Below are positions 1 through 10,229 of a stretch of DNA of 64,000 bases, one piece after another. The position numbers were made by a program, and so were the translations under genes. The notes beneath the pieces were generated by a model. It had not been told where the DNA came from and made no database searches. It saw only the letters and a program-made list of their open reading frames with translations. Numbering within the stretch: the first letter of the stretch is position 1; each line of letters begins with the position of its first letter. Origin of the DNA: Nemertoderma westbladi (Eukaryota; Xenacoelomorpha; Nemertodermatida; Nemertodermatidae); NCBI GenBank assembly GCA_032718475.1, contig JAUCBJ010008627.1, positions 22,763 through 86,762 on the forward strand, read 5' to 3'.

Positions 1-683
1 ATAGACGGAACTATAACTGCCGTCACTAGAGCTAACCCTATTAACAAAGAACCACAAACATTGAAGGGAGTTTTAAACCCTTGATATTCATAAAGAGAAG
101 CACCTACAAGAGGCCCGATAACACTCCCCAACCCTATGAAAAACTCCATAAATCCCGTCACAAAATTAATATCTTCACGGAACTCTGAAATAACTGCGGA
201 ATATGAAGCGGTGTTAGCCAGGGACAGACCGATAGCGGAAAGAATGCGAAACAAAATTGAGAGATAAAGGAATTGTGTGTAATTCATAACATATTCCAGA
301 CAACCGAAAGCTATTGTTGAAATTCCATATAAAAATAAACCAAAAATAAACCCTCGTTTAGCTCTTATGTAATTCATGTATATCCCTGAAATCACGGATG
401 TTATTGCGCCAGCGATGGCGAATATCCCAATTACAATTCCGATTTCTGTAGAATTCAGGCCTCTTTTCGTGGCTTCGATTGGGTAAAACGGACCACCAAG
501 GGCATATCCTGTGAATCCTATGAAATTACTCAAACACGCTATTGATAACAAAGAATATCTCTCCCATTTCTTCATAGGTACTGGTAATAATTCATCTAAG
601 GAATGCTCCTCTTCCAGAACGTCATTGCAAGTTGTACTTTCAATGGGAATTGGTTTTTCATCCTTTTGCCGAATTAATTCCAT
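1..683 (-). CDS. SLC18B1: SLC18B1-like MFS transporter, N-terminal half (partial at window edge)
   Basis: The minus strand reads an uninterrupted frame of about 227 codons from an ATG at 681-683 to the window edge. The product resembles the N-terminal half of SLC18B1, a vesicular polyamine transporter of the major facilitator superfamily (about 456 residues in human). After an acidic cytosolic tail of about 43 residues I see six hydrophobic segments near residues 44-66, 81-104, 111-130, 138-166, 173-198 and 206-226, matching one MFS half. A basic loop (RAKRG, about 107-111) sits between segments 2 and 3 where MFS motif A lies. The short motif GGPFYPIEA after segment 1 and the GLGSVIGPLVG stretch in segment 5 match the family. 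An in-frame TAA lies upstream of the ATG, so this is the first available start, although an unseen 5' exon cannot be excluded. No introns occur within the visible part. The family call is good; substrate is inferred from the family. Confidence 0.85.
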   Translation of the reverse strand, partial: MELIRQKDEKPIPIESTTCNDVLEEEHSLDELLPVPMKKWERYSLLSIACLSNFIGFTGYALGGPFYPIEATKRGLNSTEIGIVIGIFAIAGAITSVISGIYMNYIRAKRGFIFGLFLYGISTIAFGCLEYVMNYTQFLYLSILFRILSAIGLSLANTASYSAVISEFREDINFVTGFMEFFIGLGSVIGPLVGASLYEYQGFKTPFNVCGSLLIGLALVTAVIVPS

Positions 684-855
684 CTCAAATATGACAAGAT
701 GAGGATAAAATGTAAATCCGAAATATAAAGCTCTTTATAACATTTTATATGTAAAATATTTATTTATATTTTATAAGCTAATTTGAAATATAAATTAATT
801 GTAAGACGTATGAAATAAATAAAAGCCATGCGGTGTAAATGTCAATATATTATTA
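684..855. other. AT-rich upstream flank of the transporter gene
   Basis: Very AT-rich sequence directly upstream of the SLC18B1-like start. It should contain the promoter or 5' UTR, but I see no decisive element. Confidence 0.4.
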
Positions 856-857
856 AT

Positions 858-960
858 ATATGGCTAAATACTGTATATAAAGGATGATACCGTATAATAT
901 ATGGCTAAATACTGTATATAAAGGATGATACCGTATAATATATGGCTAAATACTGTATAT
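858..960. repeat. 41-bp tandem repeat, about 2.5 copies
   Basis: The phrase TGGCTAAATACTGTATA recurs at 861, 902 and 943, giving a 41-bp period. The third copy is cut after ACTGTATAT and the pattern resumes at 1650-1693, on the far side of a 689-bp insertion. Confidence 0.85.
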
Positions 961-1649
961 GCTGGAGCCAGTAGTAAGGGAGCAGTTGGAGGAAGGTGAC
1001 GGGACAGGGCTGCGGTGCGATGTAGGGATTAGGGGCGCGTTTAACGTGCAGACTCAGGCGTTGATCGATATCAGGTCAACCAACCTTGACGCCGAGTCGT
1101 ACGTTAACCGCGCTCCTATGACCGTTCTCGAGGCGGCGGAGGACGAGAAGAAGCGGCTATACGCGGCTGCTGTAGCAGCTCGTCGCGGCGATTTCTCTCC
1201 CTTCGTGGCTTCGTGCGACGGAGTGTTGGCACCGCAGGCCAATAGACTGCTCAGAGTCATAGCCACCAGACTCCATGCATCCTGGGGGAAACCCTACGCG
1301 ACAGTCATGGGATGGGTCCGGACGCGAATATTATTCGCCATCGTCCGTGGCACATCCCACTGTCTGCGCGGATCCCGCATGCGGTGGGGTGGCGCAGTGG
1401 CCTGGGGCTAGAGGACGGCGCTGGTCTCCCCTCCATGGCGGATTAGAACAGTAGTACAGCAACAAGTACTGAAGTAGCAAGTATGTAGGCCAGTCAGTTT
1501 GAATTTCCCTCCAATATTTGTATCACTTTTTACTATTTAAACTGTAATAATTACAATAATTGGTGATGGGTTTCTCTCATTGTATACTGTATGTATTACG
1601 TGTCTAATATATTGCACTAAATAGTTACTTGAGTACATAAAATTACTAG
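961..1649 (+). mobile_element. Truncated retroelement fragment with 9-bp target duplication
   Basis: This block interrupts the 41-bp repeat and is flanked by ACTGTATAT at 952-960 and 1650-1658, which I read as a 9-bp target site duplication. Its GC-rich first half is open from about 959 to 1411 (150 codons). The peptide contains an ALIDIRS stretch and a C-terminal block with KKRLYAAAV, FSPFVAS and a terminal RGSR motif. These resemble the C-terminal domain of large retroelement-derived proteins common in marine invertebrates, possibly a PD-(D/E)XK-like fold. The remainder to 1649 is AT-rich and looks like a 3' UTR. The missing 5' part and the duplication suit a 5'-truncated retrotransposon copy. 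Family assignment is uncertain. Confidence 0.5.
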
Positions 1650-1658
1650 ACTGTATAT

Positions 1659-2124
1659 AAAGGATGATATATAGGCCTACCGTATAATATATGGAACGAA
1701 TAAAACATTAATGCCCGGCCCGTCAAAACAGCATTCAATTCGTATCATATAAATAATTTGAAAAGCATAAAACCGACTAATAGATTTTATGATCTTCGAT
1801 CTGGTTTCCTATAATCTTAAGTTACTGGGCCTGTCTAATTTATTGAATTGCAGATATAATTCCGACAAAATACTGATATGGTACAGTAGGTCCAGTGTTG
1901 GATTATAGAAGGCATCCGATACTGTAGATCGCCGGTGAACAATGTTCGAATTTAACCGATGAAAAAATGTTCAAATTTTTGAGAACCTGGTGAAAATAGA
2001 GGCAATAATGATATAGGGGGGATATAACCTACAGTACTACAGTATTATAGTACTGTAGGTAATGTAGGGGAGAATAAAATAATAACATGAATAATATTTT
2101 ATTATAGCCATATATTAGGCCACA
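1659..2124. other. Region without a recognised gene
   Basis: The tail of the 41-bp repeat (to 1693) is followed by AT-rich sequence with several ACAGTA/TACTGTAG words. No coding or RNA feature is seen. Confidence 0.4.
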
Positions 2125-2660
2125 ATGACCTTACTGAGGCGCGGAATGAGTACCACCGGCTCATGCACACTAGAACAGCCAAGGCTGCATCTAGAGGTCC
2201 CTTAAGGCCCGTTCACATCCAACGGAACGGTACACCGCGCGGTGTACCGCAGGGCCAGCGGTGCACCGCTGACTGTGAACGACCCAACAGGTAGTTATGC
2301 GCTAAACCGCGCGGTTTACCGCAGCCCATTTAAACAATGTTAAAAAAATAATGTAATTTCCTGTTGAATTCACAGTCGACAGATAGACAATCAGTTACCG
2401 CAACGGTACCGTTGGGTGTGAACGGGCTCCGGGTAGTGTGCCGCTGGCTTACCCCTTCAATACCGCCAGACTACTTTACCGCTAACGCACCGTTGGATGT
2501 GAACGGGGCTTAAATAGGCAGTACTCTGATTATCTGAAGGAGCATATCAATAAGCAGGTTGATGCCATTAACAATGCTGATGATAGCAGACAATCAGCTG
2601 AGGCATGGCAATCAATAAACCTTCCCATTGGGAGGAACGCTGTGCGAAAAACAACACAAA
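2125..2660 (+). pseudogene. LINE fragment (segment before the RT domain) split by a MITE
   Basis: Two coding-like stretches, about 2125-2205 and 2510-2660, read as the segment between endonuclease and reverse transcriptase of a LINE. The first has a NEYHRLM-type motif; the second has SDYLKEHI and AEAWQSIN. They are separated by the MITE at 2206-2509. Skipping the MITE and one TTAA puts both pieces in the same frame, so they were once continuous. The fragment dies in stop codons after about 2660. Confidence 0.65.
2206..2509. mobile_element. MITE, piggyBac-like (TTAA target duplication)
   Basis: A 304-bp element with inverted termini: the left end GGCCCGTTCACATCCAACGG differs from the reverse complement of the right end at one position (GCCCCG...). 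TTAA flanks both sides (2202-2205 and 2510-2513). The interior is GC-rich and strongly palindromic (ACCGCGCGGT-type words) and contains another copy of the terminal motif near 2402-2430. There is no coding capacity. TTAA duplication is typical of piggyBac-type transposases, which would act in trans. Confidence 0.85.
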
Positions 2661-3017
2661 CTTAAAACCATAAATTTGGATGAGATTAGGAACTACTTCA
2701 GACTACATACAGTACAGTAGGCCTAGTCTTACAAATGAAGAAAGTAGGTAGAGATAATTGAGAAGCATCTAGAATTATCGAATCACCTTCAACCATCATA
2801 CGCCATATCCAATCCAATCCAATAAGAGTATCATAAAAGAAAGAAAAATTGAAATACAACGTAAAATTGTTGATTTATACACGTAATTACTATCACCGTA
2901 CTGGTAACAATAAAGATAGTCTCTCAAATAAGACAAAAGAAACAAATAAGTTGGTCCCAGTCCCAAAGAAGGGCAACTTAACAATCTATGGCTCTTTTCA
3001 TGGAATCTAGTTAGTTG

Positions 3018-3770
3018 ATCTCGATTGCTCAAAGCTATTCAATAGAATTATATTATATCGCATCAGGGATCCTGTTGAGAGACTGCTCCGTGGAAATAAG
3101 AATGGGTTCCGTAAAGGTCATGGCGCCATGGAGCCTATTCTAGTGCTTAGAAGGATTATCGAAGAGTTATCAACAAAGAAAGACAGACGTTTGGCTATTA
3201 TCTTTGTGGACACCTTTAAGGACTTCGATTCAGTCTCCCGACCACGTACAGTACGTTCAGCATACTGGCAGCCTAAGGGGAAATCATGGGCAACATTGAA
3301 TAGACTGTCTAGGATTTGTAAGTCCCATAGAATAAAACGGAATTTTAAGGTTCGATTATTTAGGGCAGCAGTAGAACCAGTACTCTTATATGGTAGTCCA
3401 TGCTGGGTTCCAACTGCAGAGGATCCCAAATCTCTGGTTGGCACTTTCACAAGAATGTTGCGCCGGGTTCACTGTGACATCTCAAATCAAACTCTCAAAA
3501 TCAAACATTGGATAACAATGTGTTATAGATTAGTTGTTTCAATAGTCTCCCCTAGCTTTACACTTGAAAAGAGCCAGTTCCGCTCTGCCGGTCATTGCTT
3601 TCGCCATGAGGACCAGTCAGTGCATAATCTTGTGCGTTGGCAGCCTCATGGAGTGAATTAGCATTGTGGACAGCCCAGAATTATCTTGAAACGTCTCTTA
3701 AAAGACACTGGCCTTGAAGATGCGGATGATCTATCAAATGTTATGGGTGATGTTATGGGTGATCAGCTCA
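3018..3770 (+). pseudogene. LINE reverse transcriptase fragment, internally deleted (copy 1)
   Basis: Starting near 3018, the plus strand encodes RT palm-domain sequence: NGFRKGHGA, then RRIIEEL, then the motif-A-like IIFVDTFKDFDSVSR. Around 3240-3270 it jumps directly to the thumb region (WATLNRLSRI, FRAAVEPVLLYGSPCW), so the part carrying the second catalytic aspartates is deleted. The C-terminal LINE tail follows (HNLVRWQPHG, DTGLEDADDL) with stop codons. The arrangement resembles RTE/CR1-type LINEs whose ORF2 is often mis-annotated as craniofacial development protein 2. It is non-functional. Confidence 0.75.
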
Positions 3771-4540
3771 TTAGAACAGGCTGCTTCTAGTGTTGGTCTT
3801 TTTATTAACTCCAGAAAGACCAAAATTTTGACAGTTAACTTTGAAAGTCCTCAGCAAGTCTCTGACCCGATGAGCATAAGCTCAAAGGATGGTATGCTTG
3901 AGCATGTAGACGACTTCTGTTACCTGGGAACATGGATCCGGAAGTCAGGTGAGGACCTTCGAATACGTAAGGGAAAGGCGTGGGCAGCCTTGAATAGGCT
4001 TTCCAGGATTTGGAAGTCACCGAGAATTAATCGGAAACTTAAGGTCCGATTATTTAGAGCAGCAGTAGTTCCAGTACTCCTCTATGGGAGTCCATGCTGG
4101 GCTCTAACTGCTGAGGACACCAAATCTCTGGATGGCACATTCACAAGAATGCTACGCCGGGTTCATTGTGTCAAGTACAATGCACACATCTCCAACCAGA
4201 CACTATATAACATTGGAGGTGTCTCATTGGCTCCCCCAAGCTTGACACTAGAACAAAGTCACTGCGCTTTGCAGGACATTGCTTTCGCCGTGAGACCAGC
4301 TAGTGTAAGTGCATAATCTTGTGCTTTGGCAGCCTCATGGAGTGAATAAGCATGGTGGACAGCCCATGACATTCTTGAGACGCATCTTAAAGGGCACTGG
4401 CCTTGAAGATGCGGATGATCTAGCAAATGTCATGGGTGATAGGGAGTTGTGGCGGCGCAATTTTGTCGACAAGCCGGCACAGCATTCTTAAAAATGCAGC
4501 TGCAATGCAGCATGCCGATCCTAGTAGTAGTAGTAGTAAG
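3771..4540 (+). pseudogene. LINE RT C-terminal fragment (copy 2)
   Basis: This second copy of the same LINE begins inside the RT domain (LEQAASSVGLFINSRKTK near 3768-3825) and continues through LGTWIRKSGEDL and RAAVVPVLLYGSPCW. Its C-terminal tail MTFLRRILKGTGLEDADDL is near 4370. The tail is in a different frame from the thumb region. It ends with an ATGCAGC-rich 3' end and a short (AGT)n tract at 4523-4538, which I take as the LINE 3' terminus. Copies 1 and 2 look like a tandem, partly deleted duplication. Confidence 0.75.
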
Positions 4541-4616
4541 GGTGATAGGGAGTTGTGGCGGTGCAATTTTGTCGACAAGCCGTATGTTTATATTAATTAA
4601 TATATGTAATACAGTA
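4541..4616 (+). repeat. Duplicated LINE 3' end, interrupted
   Basis: The phrase GATAGGGAGTTGTGGCGG at 4437-4454 recurs at 4543 and continues through GTCGACAAGCC. It is interrupted by a TA-flanked element and resumes near 5347 with AATGCAGCGGCAATACAGC. Confidence 0.7.
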
Positions 4617-5336
4617 CAGGCCACCAGAAAACGCAGATTTGTTCGAATGTGAACACATTTGATCAATGTGTACCAGTGTGATGTAATGTTGTTGAACGGG
4701 ACAATTGAACATAATTAAACATATTAGAATTGCCAACAACCAAATTTTTTCGCCAAAGGATACATTTGAATACTTTTGAAACGCTTAGTAATATGGAAAC
4801 TCTCTGTAGTTTGCCGCGAACTGTCACTCACTGCAGCTGGAAATGCGATAAGGATTTTGTTTACCTTTATAGTGTGCGGTTAATACTGTAGTGTCTAGTA
4901 GGCCTATAATAGTTTAGTTAGTGATGTTAAGGCATCTTCTGGTCTTTCTCTGTGCCCTCTCGGTGTCAGACTAATGGCGCGACATCTCCCTGCACTAAAT
5001 TAATTATTCAATGGTATACTGTAGGCTCCTCCATCCACATACCCATCCACTCCCATACACTCCATGAACCTTCATGTGGTCTTGTATGCAGTTCTCTCTC
5101 TACCAATACAGCCCATGTCCACAATTTTACGCCCTGGAGGCTCTCTCATCTACCTGATATCAGACATACAGGCCGCACGCAAAGCTTTTGTCGGTCCCAG
5201 CAAGTCAGCCTCCTTCTGTGGGATCTAGAAGATAACTCGCCAATGAATTAGTGTAGTGACCTGCCAATCAGGTGACTTGATCAAATGTGTCCACTTGTGA
5301 TCACATTTGGTGAAATCTGGTTTTTCTGGTGGCTTG
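4617..5336. mobile_element. Non-autonomous Tc1/mariner-like element (TA target duplication)
   Basis: Inverted ends of about 60 bp: CAGGCCACCAGAAAAC at the left matches CAAGCCACCAGAAAAACC read inward from the right. Both arms continue to an ACACATTTGATCAA word at about 4656-4676 and 5276-5290. The dinucleotide TA flanks both ends. The 720-bp interior has no transposase. The element sits in the 3' end of a LINE copy, whose sequence resumes to its right. Confidence 0.7.
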
Positions 5337-5373
5337 TAATGTATATATAATGCAGCGGCAATACAGCATACCG

Positions 5374-6596
5374 ATAAAAGTAGTAGTAGTTGTAGTAGTA
5401 GGCCTACAGTAGTAGTAGTAGGTGTAGTAGTTTAGTAGTAGGCCTACAGTAGTAGTAGTAGTTGTAGTAGTAGGCCTACAGTAGTAGTAGTAGTTGTAGT
5501 AGTAGGCCTACAGTAGTAGGAGTAGTTGTAGTAGTAGGCCTACAGTAGTAGGAGTAGTTGTAGTAGTAGGCCTACAGTAGTAGGAGTGGTTGTAGTAGTA
5601 GGCCTACAGTAGTAGTACAGTAGTAGTTGTAGTAGTAGGCCTACAGTAGTAGTAGTAGTTGTAGTAGTAGGCCTACAGTAGTAGGAGTGGTTGTAGTAGT
5701 AGGCCTACAGTAGTAGTAGTAGTTGTAGTAGTAGGCCTACAGTAGTAGTAGTAGTTGTAGTAGTAGGCCTACAGTAGTAGTAGTAGTTGTAGTAGTAGGC
5801 CTACAGTAGTAGGAGTAGTTGTAGTAGTAGGCCTACAGTAGTAGTAGTAGTTGTAGTAGTAGGCCTACAGTAGTAGTAGTAGTTGTAGTAGTAGGCCTAC
5901 AGTAGTAGGAGTAGTTGTAGTAGTAGGCCTACAGTAGTAGGAGTAGTTGTAGTAGTAGGCGTACAGTAGTATTAGTAGTTGTAGTAGTAGGCCTACAGTA
6001 GTAGTAGTAGTTGTAGTAGTAGGCCTACAGTAGTAGGAGTAGTTGTAGTAGTAGGCCTACAGTAGTAGGAGTGGTTGTAGTAGTAGGCCTACAGTAGTAG
6101 TACAGTAGTAGTTGTAGTAGTAGGCCTACAGTAGTAGTAGTAGTTGTAGTAGTAGGCCTACAGTAGTAGGAGTGGTTGTAGTAGTAGGCCTACAGTAGTA
6201 GTAGTAGTTGTAGTAGTAGGCCTACAGTAGTAGGAGTGGTTGTAGTAGTAGGCCTACAGTAGTAGTAGTAGTTGTAGTAGTAGGCCTACAGTAGTAGTAG
6301 TAGTTGTAGTAGTAGGCCTACAGTAGTAGGAGTAGTTGTAGTAGTAGGCCTACAGTAGTAGGAGTAGTTGTAGTAGTAGGCCTACAGTAGTAGGAGTAGT
6401 TGTAGTAGTAGGCCTACAGTAGTAGGAGTAGTTGTAGTAGTAGGCCTACAGTAGTAGTAGTAGTTGTAGTAGTAGGCCTACAGTAGTAGTAGTAGTTGTA
6501 GTAGTAGGCCTACAGTAGTAGTTGTAGTAGTAGGCCTACAGTAGTAGGAGTAGTTGTAGTAGTAGGCCTACAGTAGTAGGAGTAGTAGTATAGGTT
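5374..6596. repeat. 32-bp minisatellite derived from (TAG)n
   Basis: About 38 copies of a 32-bp unit made of GTAGTAG runs around a TAGGCCTAC palindrome. The period was measured directly (GTTGTAGT at 5461 and 5493). Variants carry GTAGGAGTAG or GTAGGAGTGG in the second half and recur in blocks, suggesting higher-order duplication. The array begins exactly where a LINE 3' end (AATACAGCATACCGATAAA) gives way to its (AGT)n tail. Confidence 0.9.
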
Positions 6597-7068
6597 AGTA
6601 AGACCCGCTACGTTATGAATGTATAGGCCCGTTGGTTCGGTTATACAGTTGCAGTAGTACTGTATAGGAAAACAATTTTGCGATTATTGAGATCGCTGGA
6701 ATTTCTACAGTACAGTAGGCCTACTACATTTAGTACCCGGTAGTTATTTTTTTATATAATTAATAAATAATTTACATGCCTAATAATACTACTAAAAGTA
6801 TCTTACTATTTATTATTTACAGTATTATCTATTCCTCGCATTATTTAGCTGCATTGTTTTATTGCATGTGAGTCATCAGACCAGTACAGTATAATCACAA
6901 TCTTGAATATCATTAATGCCGTTACAGAATAGCAGAAGGATTAGATTGCATGTTAATTAATTGTAGGCGGCCTACTAAAGTAAAATAGCCTATTATTATA
7001 CTGTATGAATATTTATTAAATTGTTTCCTCTCAATACCACATGTCACGACTTAAGAATTTCAGTATTA
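6597..7068. other. AT-rich spacer
   Basis: Unique-looking AT-rich sequence between the minisatellite and the first Helentron-like element. I see no gene or RNA. Confidence 0.4.
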
Positions 7069-7107
7069 TTAGGAACCGAGAGGTTCATTACTGTAAGAAT
7101 TGTTGGC

Positions 7108-7150
<43 letters not shown>

Positions 7151-8464
7151 CTGGCTGGCTAATCTACAGCCAAAACTACTCTAACGATTTTGATGAAATT
7201 TTCACAGCGTCTAGATACCGCGATTCTAATGTCCCTGGTATGTTCCGCTATATCGTCCATGAGCCGTGGGCTCAAAAAATAGACATAAACGAAAAAACGC
7301 CATAGGCGCAATGGTAAAATAACACCAATGACAGCTGGTGTCCTGATAAAAATGGCTTATGTAATGCATTTCTACACAAGGCTTAGTAATAAATCGATGA
7401 GGTTGCCAAGATTACTGTACTTGGTACACCCATACTGTTTGTTTAGGCCCTTGGACACTCTGTCAAAGCAAATATTAACTGGTTGGTTTAGTTTGAAATC
7501 TATTATCGCCTCAGCTGAATTACTCTTCCCAATGCATTCTATGGGAATATCTCACTCTGCTAATGTAAGCTGAATGACTTAAGTACACTTGTTGGCTACA
7601 TTAATGCCAACATTATTGCAAAATGTTTTATTGTTGGATTACTCTCTGTCACTTTCCCCTTCAGAACATTGTATTGGGAATTTACTTTAGTTTACTCTAC
7701 TGTGCCATTCAGCTGAATGGATTTGAGCGATTGCCAAGTTACAGAGTTGGATCATTCTCTGACCATAGGCAAAGACATCAAATCTTTTTAAAAAGATACT
7801 TTTTCCATGTTTTTTTCTGGCCAAAAATTAAAAAAAAAAATTTTTCGTAGCCAGTACTGCCAATCGATTCGCCATCAAAAATAACGCAAAAAATTTTTTT
7901 TGCAAAATTTTAAATTACTGTAAATTTTTGGCGACTGGGGGGGGGTCAATTTTTTTCGATCCGCTATAACTCCGGAACGCTTTGTCCAAATTCGATGGGG
8001 TTTTTATTTTTCAACATAATTCGATGTCCTCTTTCAGCCTATCCATGTTTCGAAACCCCAAACAGCGCCGTTCAAAAATTAATTTTTTCTAGTTCTAGAA
8101 TTTTACAAATTTCAAAAAAGTTGCAGTATTTTATTCACGCCTTTACGGAATTCGATAGCGTTTTCGATTTTTATATTAAACGCAATATCCTGAATCTCAC
8201 TAGCCTAGTTTCGCGTCACCAATTCCAAGACTTCATACATTTTGAGGAAAATTTTTCTAGAATAATTTTTAATTAATTACATTTATCGCGATTTCTTATT
8301 ACTGGTTGCACATGAATTGATGGAGTTTTAATTTATTAACTAAACACGATATCGCGCATTGCACCAGTGTGGTTACGAAATTCCAAAACGAGGTCTTCAC
8401 TAGTTGCAGGTCGATTTTGTTCTAGAATTGAGCAACTAATAATACAGTAAGTAGATCGAATTTA
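7069..8464 (+). mobile_element. Helentron-like element, family A, unit 1 (3' end missing)
   Basis: The unit opens with TTAGGAACCGAGAGGTTC and TACTGTAAGAATTG, followed by a (GATT/GGCT)n tetranucleotide tract at about 7101-7163. Next comes a conserved block containing CTCTAACGATTTTGATGAAA, which resembles the 5' region of insect non-autonomous Helitrons. A long A/T-homopolymer body with ATAACTCCGGAACGC follows. The standard 3' terminus is absent: after GATCGAATTTATTA the sequence jumps to the next unit's start, probably by recombination at the short TTATTA homology. Confidence 0.75.
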
Positions 8465-10052
8465 TTAGGAACCCAGAGGTTCATTACTGTAAGAATTGCT
8501 CGTGGCTGACTGACTGGCTGGCTGGCTGGCTGACTGATCTACAGCCAAAACTACTCTAACGATTTTGATGAAATTTTCACAGCGGCTAGATACCGCGATT
8601 CTAAGGTCCCTGGTATGTTCCGCTATTTCGTCCATGAGCCGTAGGCTCGAAAAATAGACATAAACGAAAAAACGCCATAGGCGCAATGGTAAAATAACAC
8701 CAATAACAGCTGGTTTCGTGATGAAAAATGGCTTATGTAATGGATTTCTACACAAGGCTTAGTATAAATCGATGAGGTTGCCAAGACTATTGTACTTAGT
8801 ACACCCATACTGTTTGTTTAGGCCCTGCACTCTCTGTCAAAGCAAATATTAACTGGTTGATTTAGTTTGTGGTTCTACACAGGCTTAGTATAAATCGATG
8901 AGGCTGCCAACTGCAATCTATTACCGCCTCAGCTGAATAACTCTTCCCCCTGCTGAATGACTATTAGGTATACAGTGTATCGGCTACATTAATGCCAACA
9001 TTAATACTGTGGAGGCTGTATGCTTATAAGGTGGAATGTTTACTCAGCCTTATACTGATACTCTGTAAGGCTAAGACCAACATTATTGCAAAATGTTTTA
9101 TTGTTGGACTCTCTGTCAGTCTCCCCTTCAGAACATTGTATAGGGAATTTAGTTTAGTTTACTCTACTGTGCCATTCAGCTGAATGGATTTGAGCAATTG
9201 CCAAGTTACAGAGTTGGATCATTCTCTGACCATAGGCAAAGACATCAAATCTTTTTAAAAAGATACTTTTTCCATGTTTTTTTTCTGACCAAAAATTTAA
9301 AAAAAAAAATTTTCGTAGCCAGTACTGCCAATCGATTCGCCATCAAAAATAACGTAAAAAATTTTTTTTGCAAAATTTTAAATTACTGTAAATTTTTGGC
9401 GACTGGGGGGGGTCAATTTTTTTCGATCCGCTATAACTCCGGAACGCTTTGTCCAAATTCGATGGGGTTTTCATTTTTCAACTTAATTCGATGTCCTCTT
9501 TCAGCCTATCCATGTTTCCAAACCCCAAACAGTGCCGTTCAAAAATTAATTTTTTCCAGTTCTAGAATTTTACAAATTTCAAAAAAGTTGCAGTATTTTA
9601 TTAACGACTTTACGGAATTCGATAGCGTTTTCGATTTTTATATTAAACGCAATATCCTGAATCTCACTAGCCTAGTTTCGCGTCACCAATGCCAAGACTT
9701 CATACTTTTTGAGGAAAATTTTTCTAGAATAATCTTTATTTAATTACATTTATCGCGATTTCTTATTACTGGTTGCACATGAATTGATGGAGTTTTCAAT
9801 TTATTAACTAAACACGATATCGCGCATCGCACCAGCGTGGTTTCGAAATTCCAAAACGAGGTCTTCACTAGTTGCAGGTTGATTTTGTTCTAGAATTGAG
9901 CAACTAATAATAGATCGAATTTATTAATAATTATTGTATGAAATATGATTGTATTTTTACATAATTATTTGTTCTATACTAATTCTCGTTGTCTCTATTA
10001 TTTATTAAAATAAAAAGTCGGTTCCTTATCGGGCCGCTAGGCCCGTCACTAG
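8465..10052 (+). mobile_element. Helentron-like element, family A, unit 2 (complete)
   Basis: A complete copy from TTAGGAACCC to a 3' end made of a subterminal repeat (TCGGTTCC), the hairpin CGGGCCGCTAGGCCCG at 10030-10045 and a terminal CACTAG. TCGGTTCC is the reverse complement of the 5' GGAACCGA. The microsatellite is (CTGA/CTGG)n. An extra segment near 8990-9070 (GGAGGCTGTATGCTTATAAG) is shared with the family B unit at 23710. Confidence 0.8.
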
Positions 10053-10229
10053 TTAGGAACCGAGAGGTTCATTACTAGTTAGGAACCGAGAGGTTCATTA
10101 CTGTAAGAATTGTTGGCTGATTGACTGGCTGGCTGGCTGGCTGACTGGCTGGCTGGCTGGCTGATCTACAGCCAAAACTACTCTAACGATTTTGATGAAA
10201 TTTTCACAGCATCTAGATACCGCGATTCT
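10053..10229 (+). repeat. Broken 5'-end duplications of family A
   Basis: Two partial 5' ends precede unit 3: a 26-bp stub (10053-10078) closing in CTAG, and a 151-bp copy (10079-10229) of the start and microsatellite that stops at CGCGATTC(T). Such serial 5' ends suggest replication slippage or repeated insertion at the same junction. Confidence 0.8.

Noticed and set aside
4952-5251. 99-codon frame inside the TA-flanked element
   Set aside because: No similarity to a transposase and no conserved motif; likely chance.
5374-6596. CRISPR-like regular repeat
   Set aside because: Units are contiguous 32-bp tandem copies with no unique spacers, in an animal genome.
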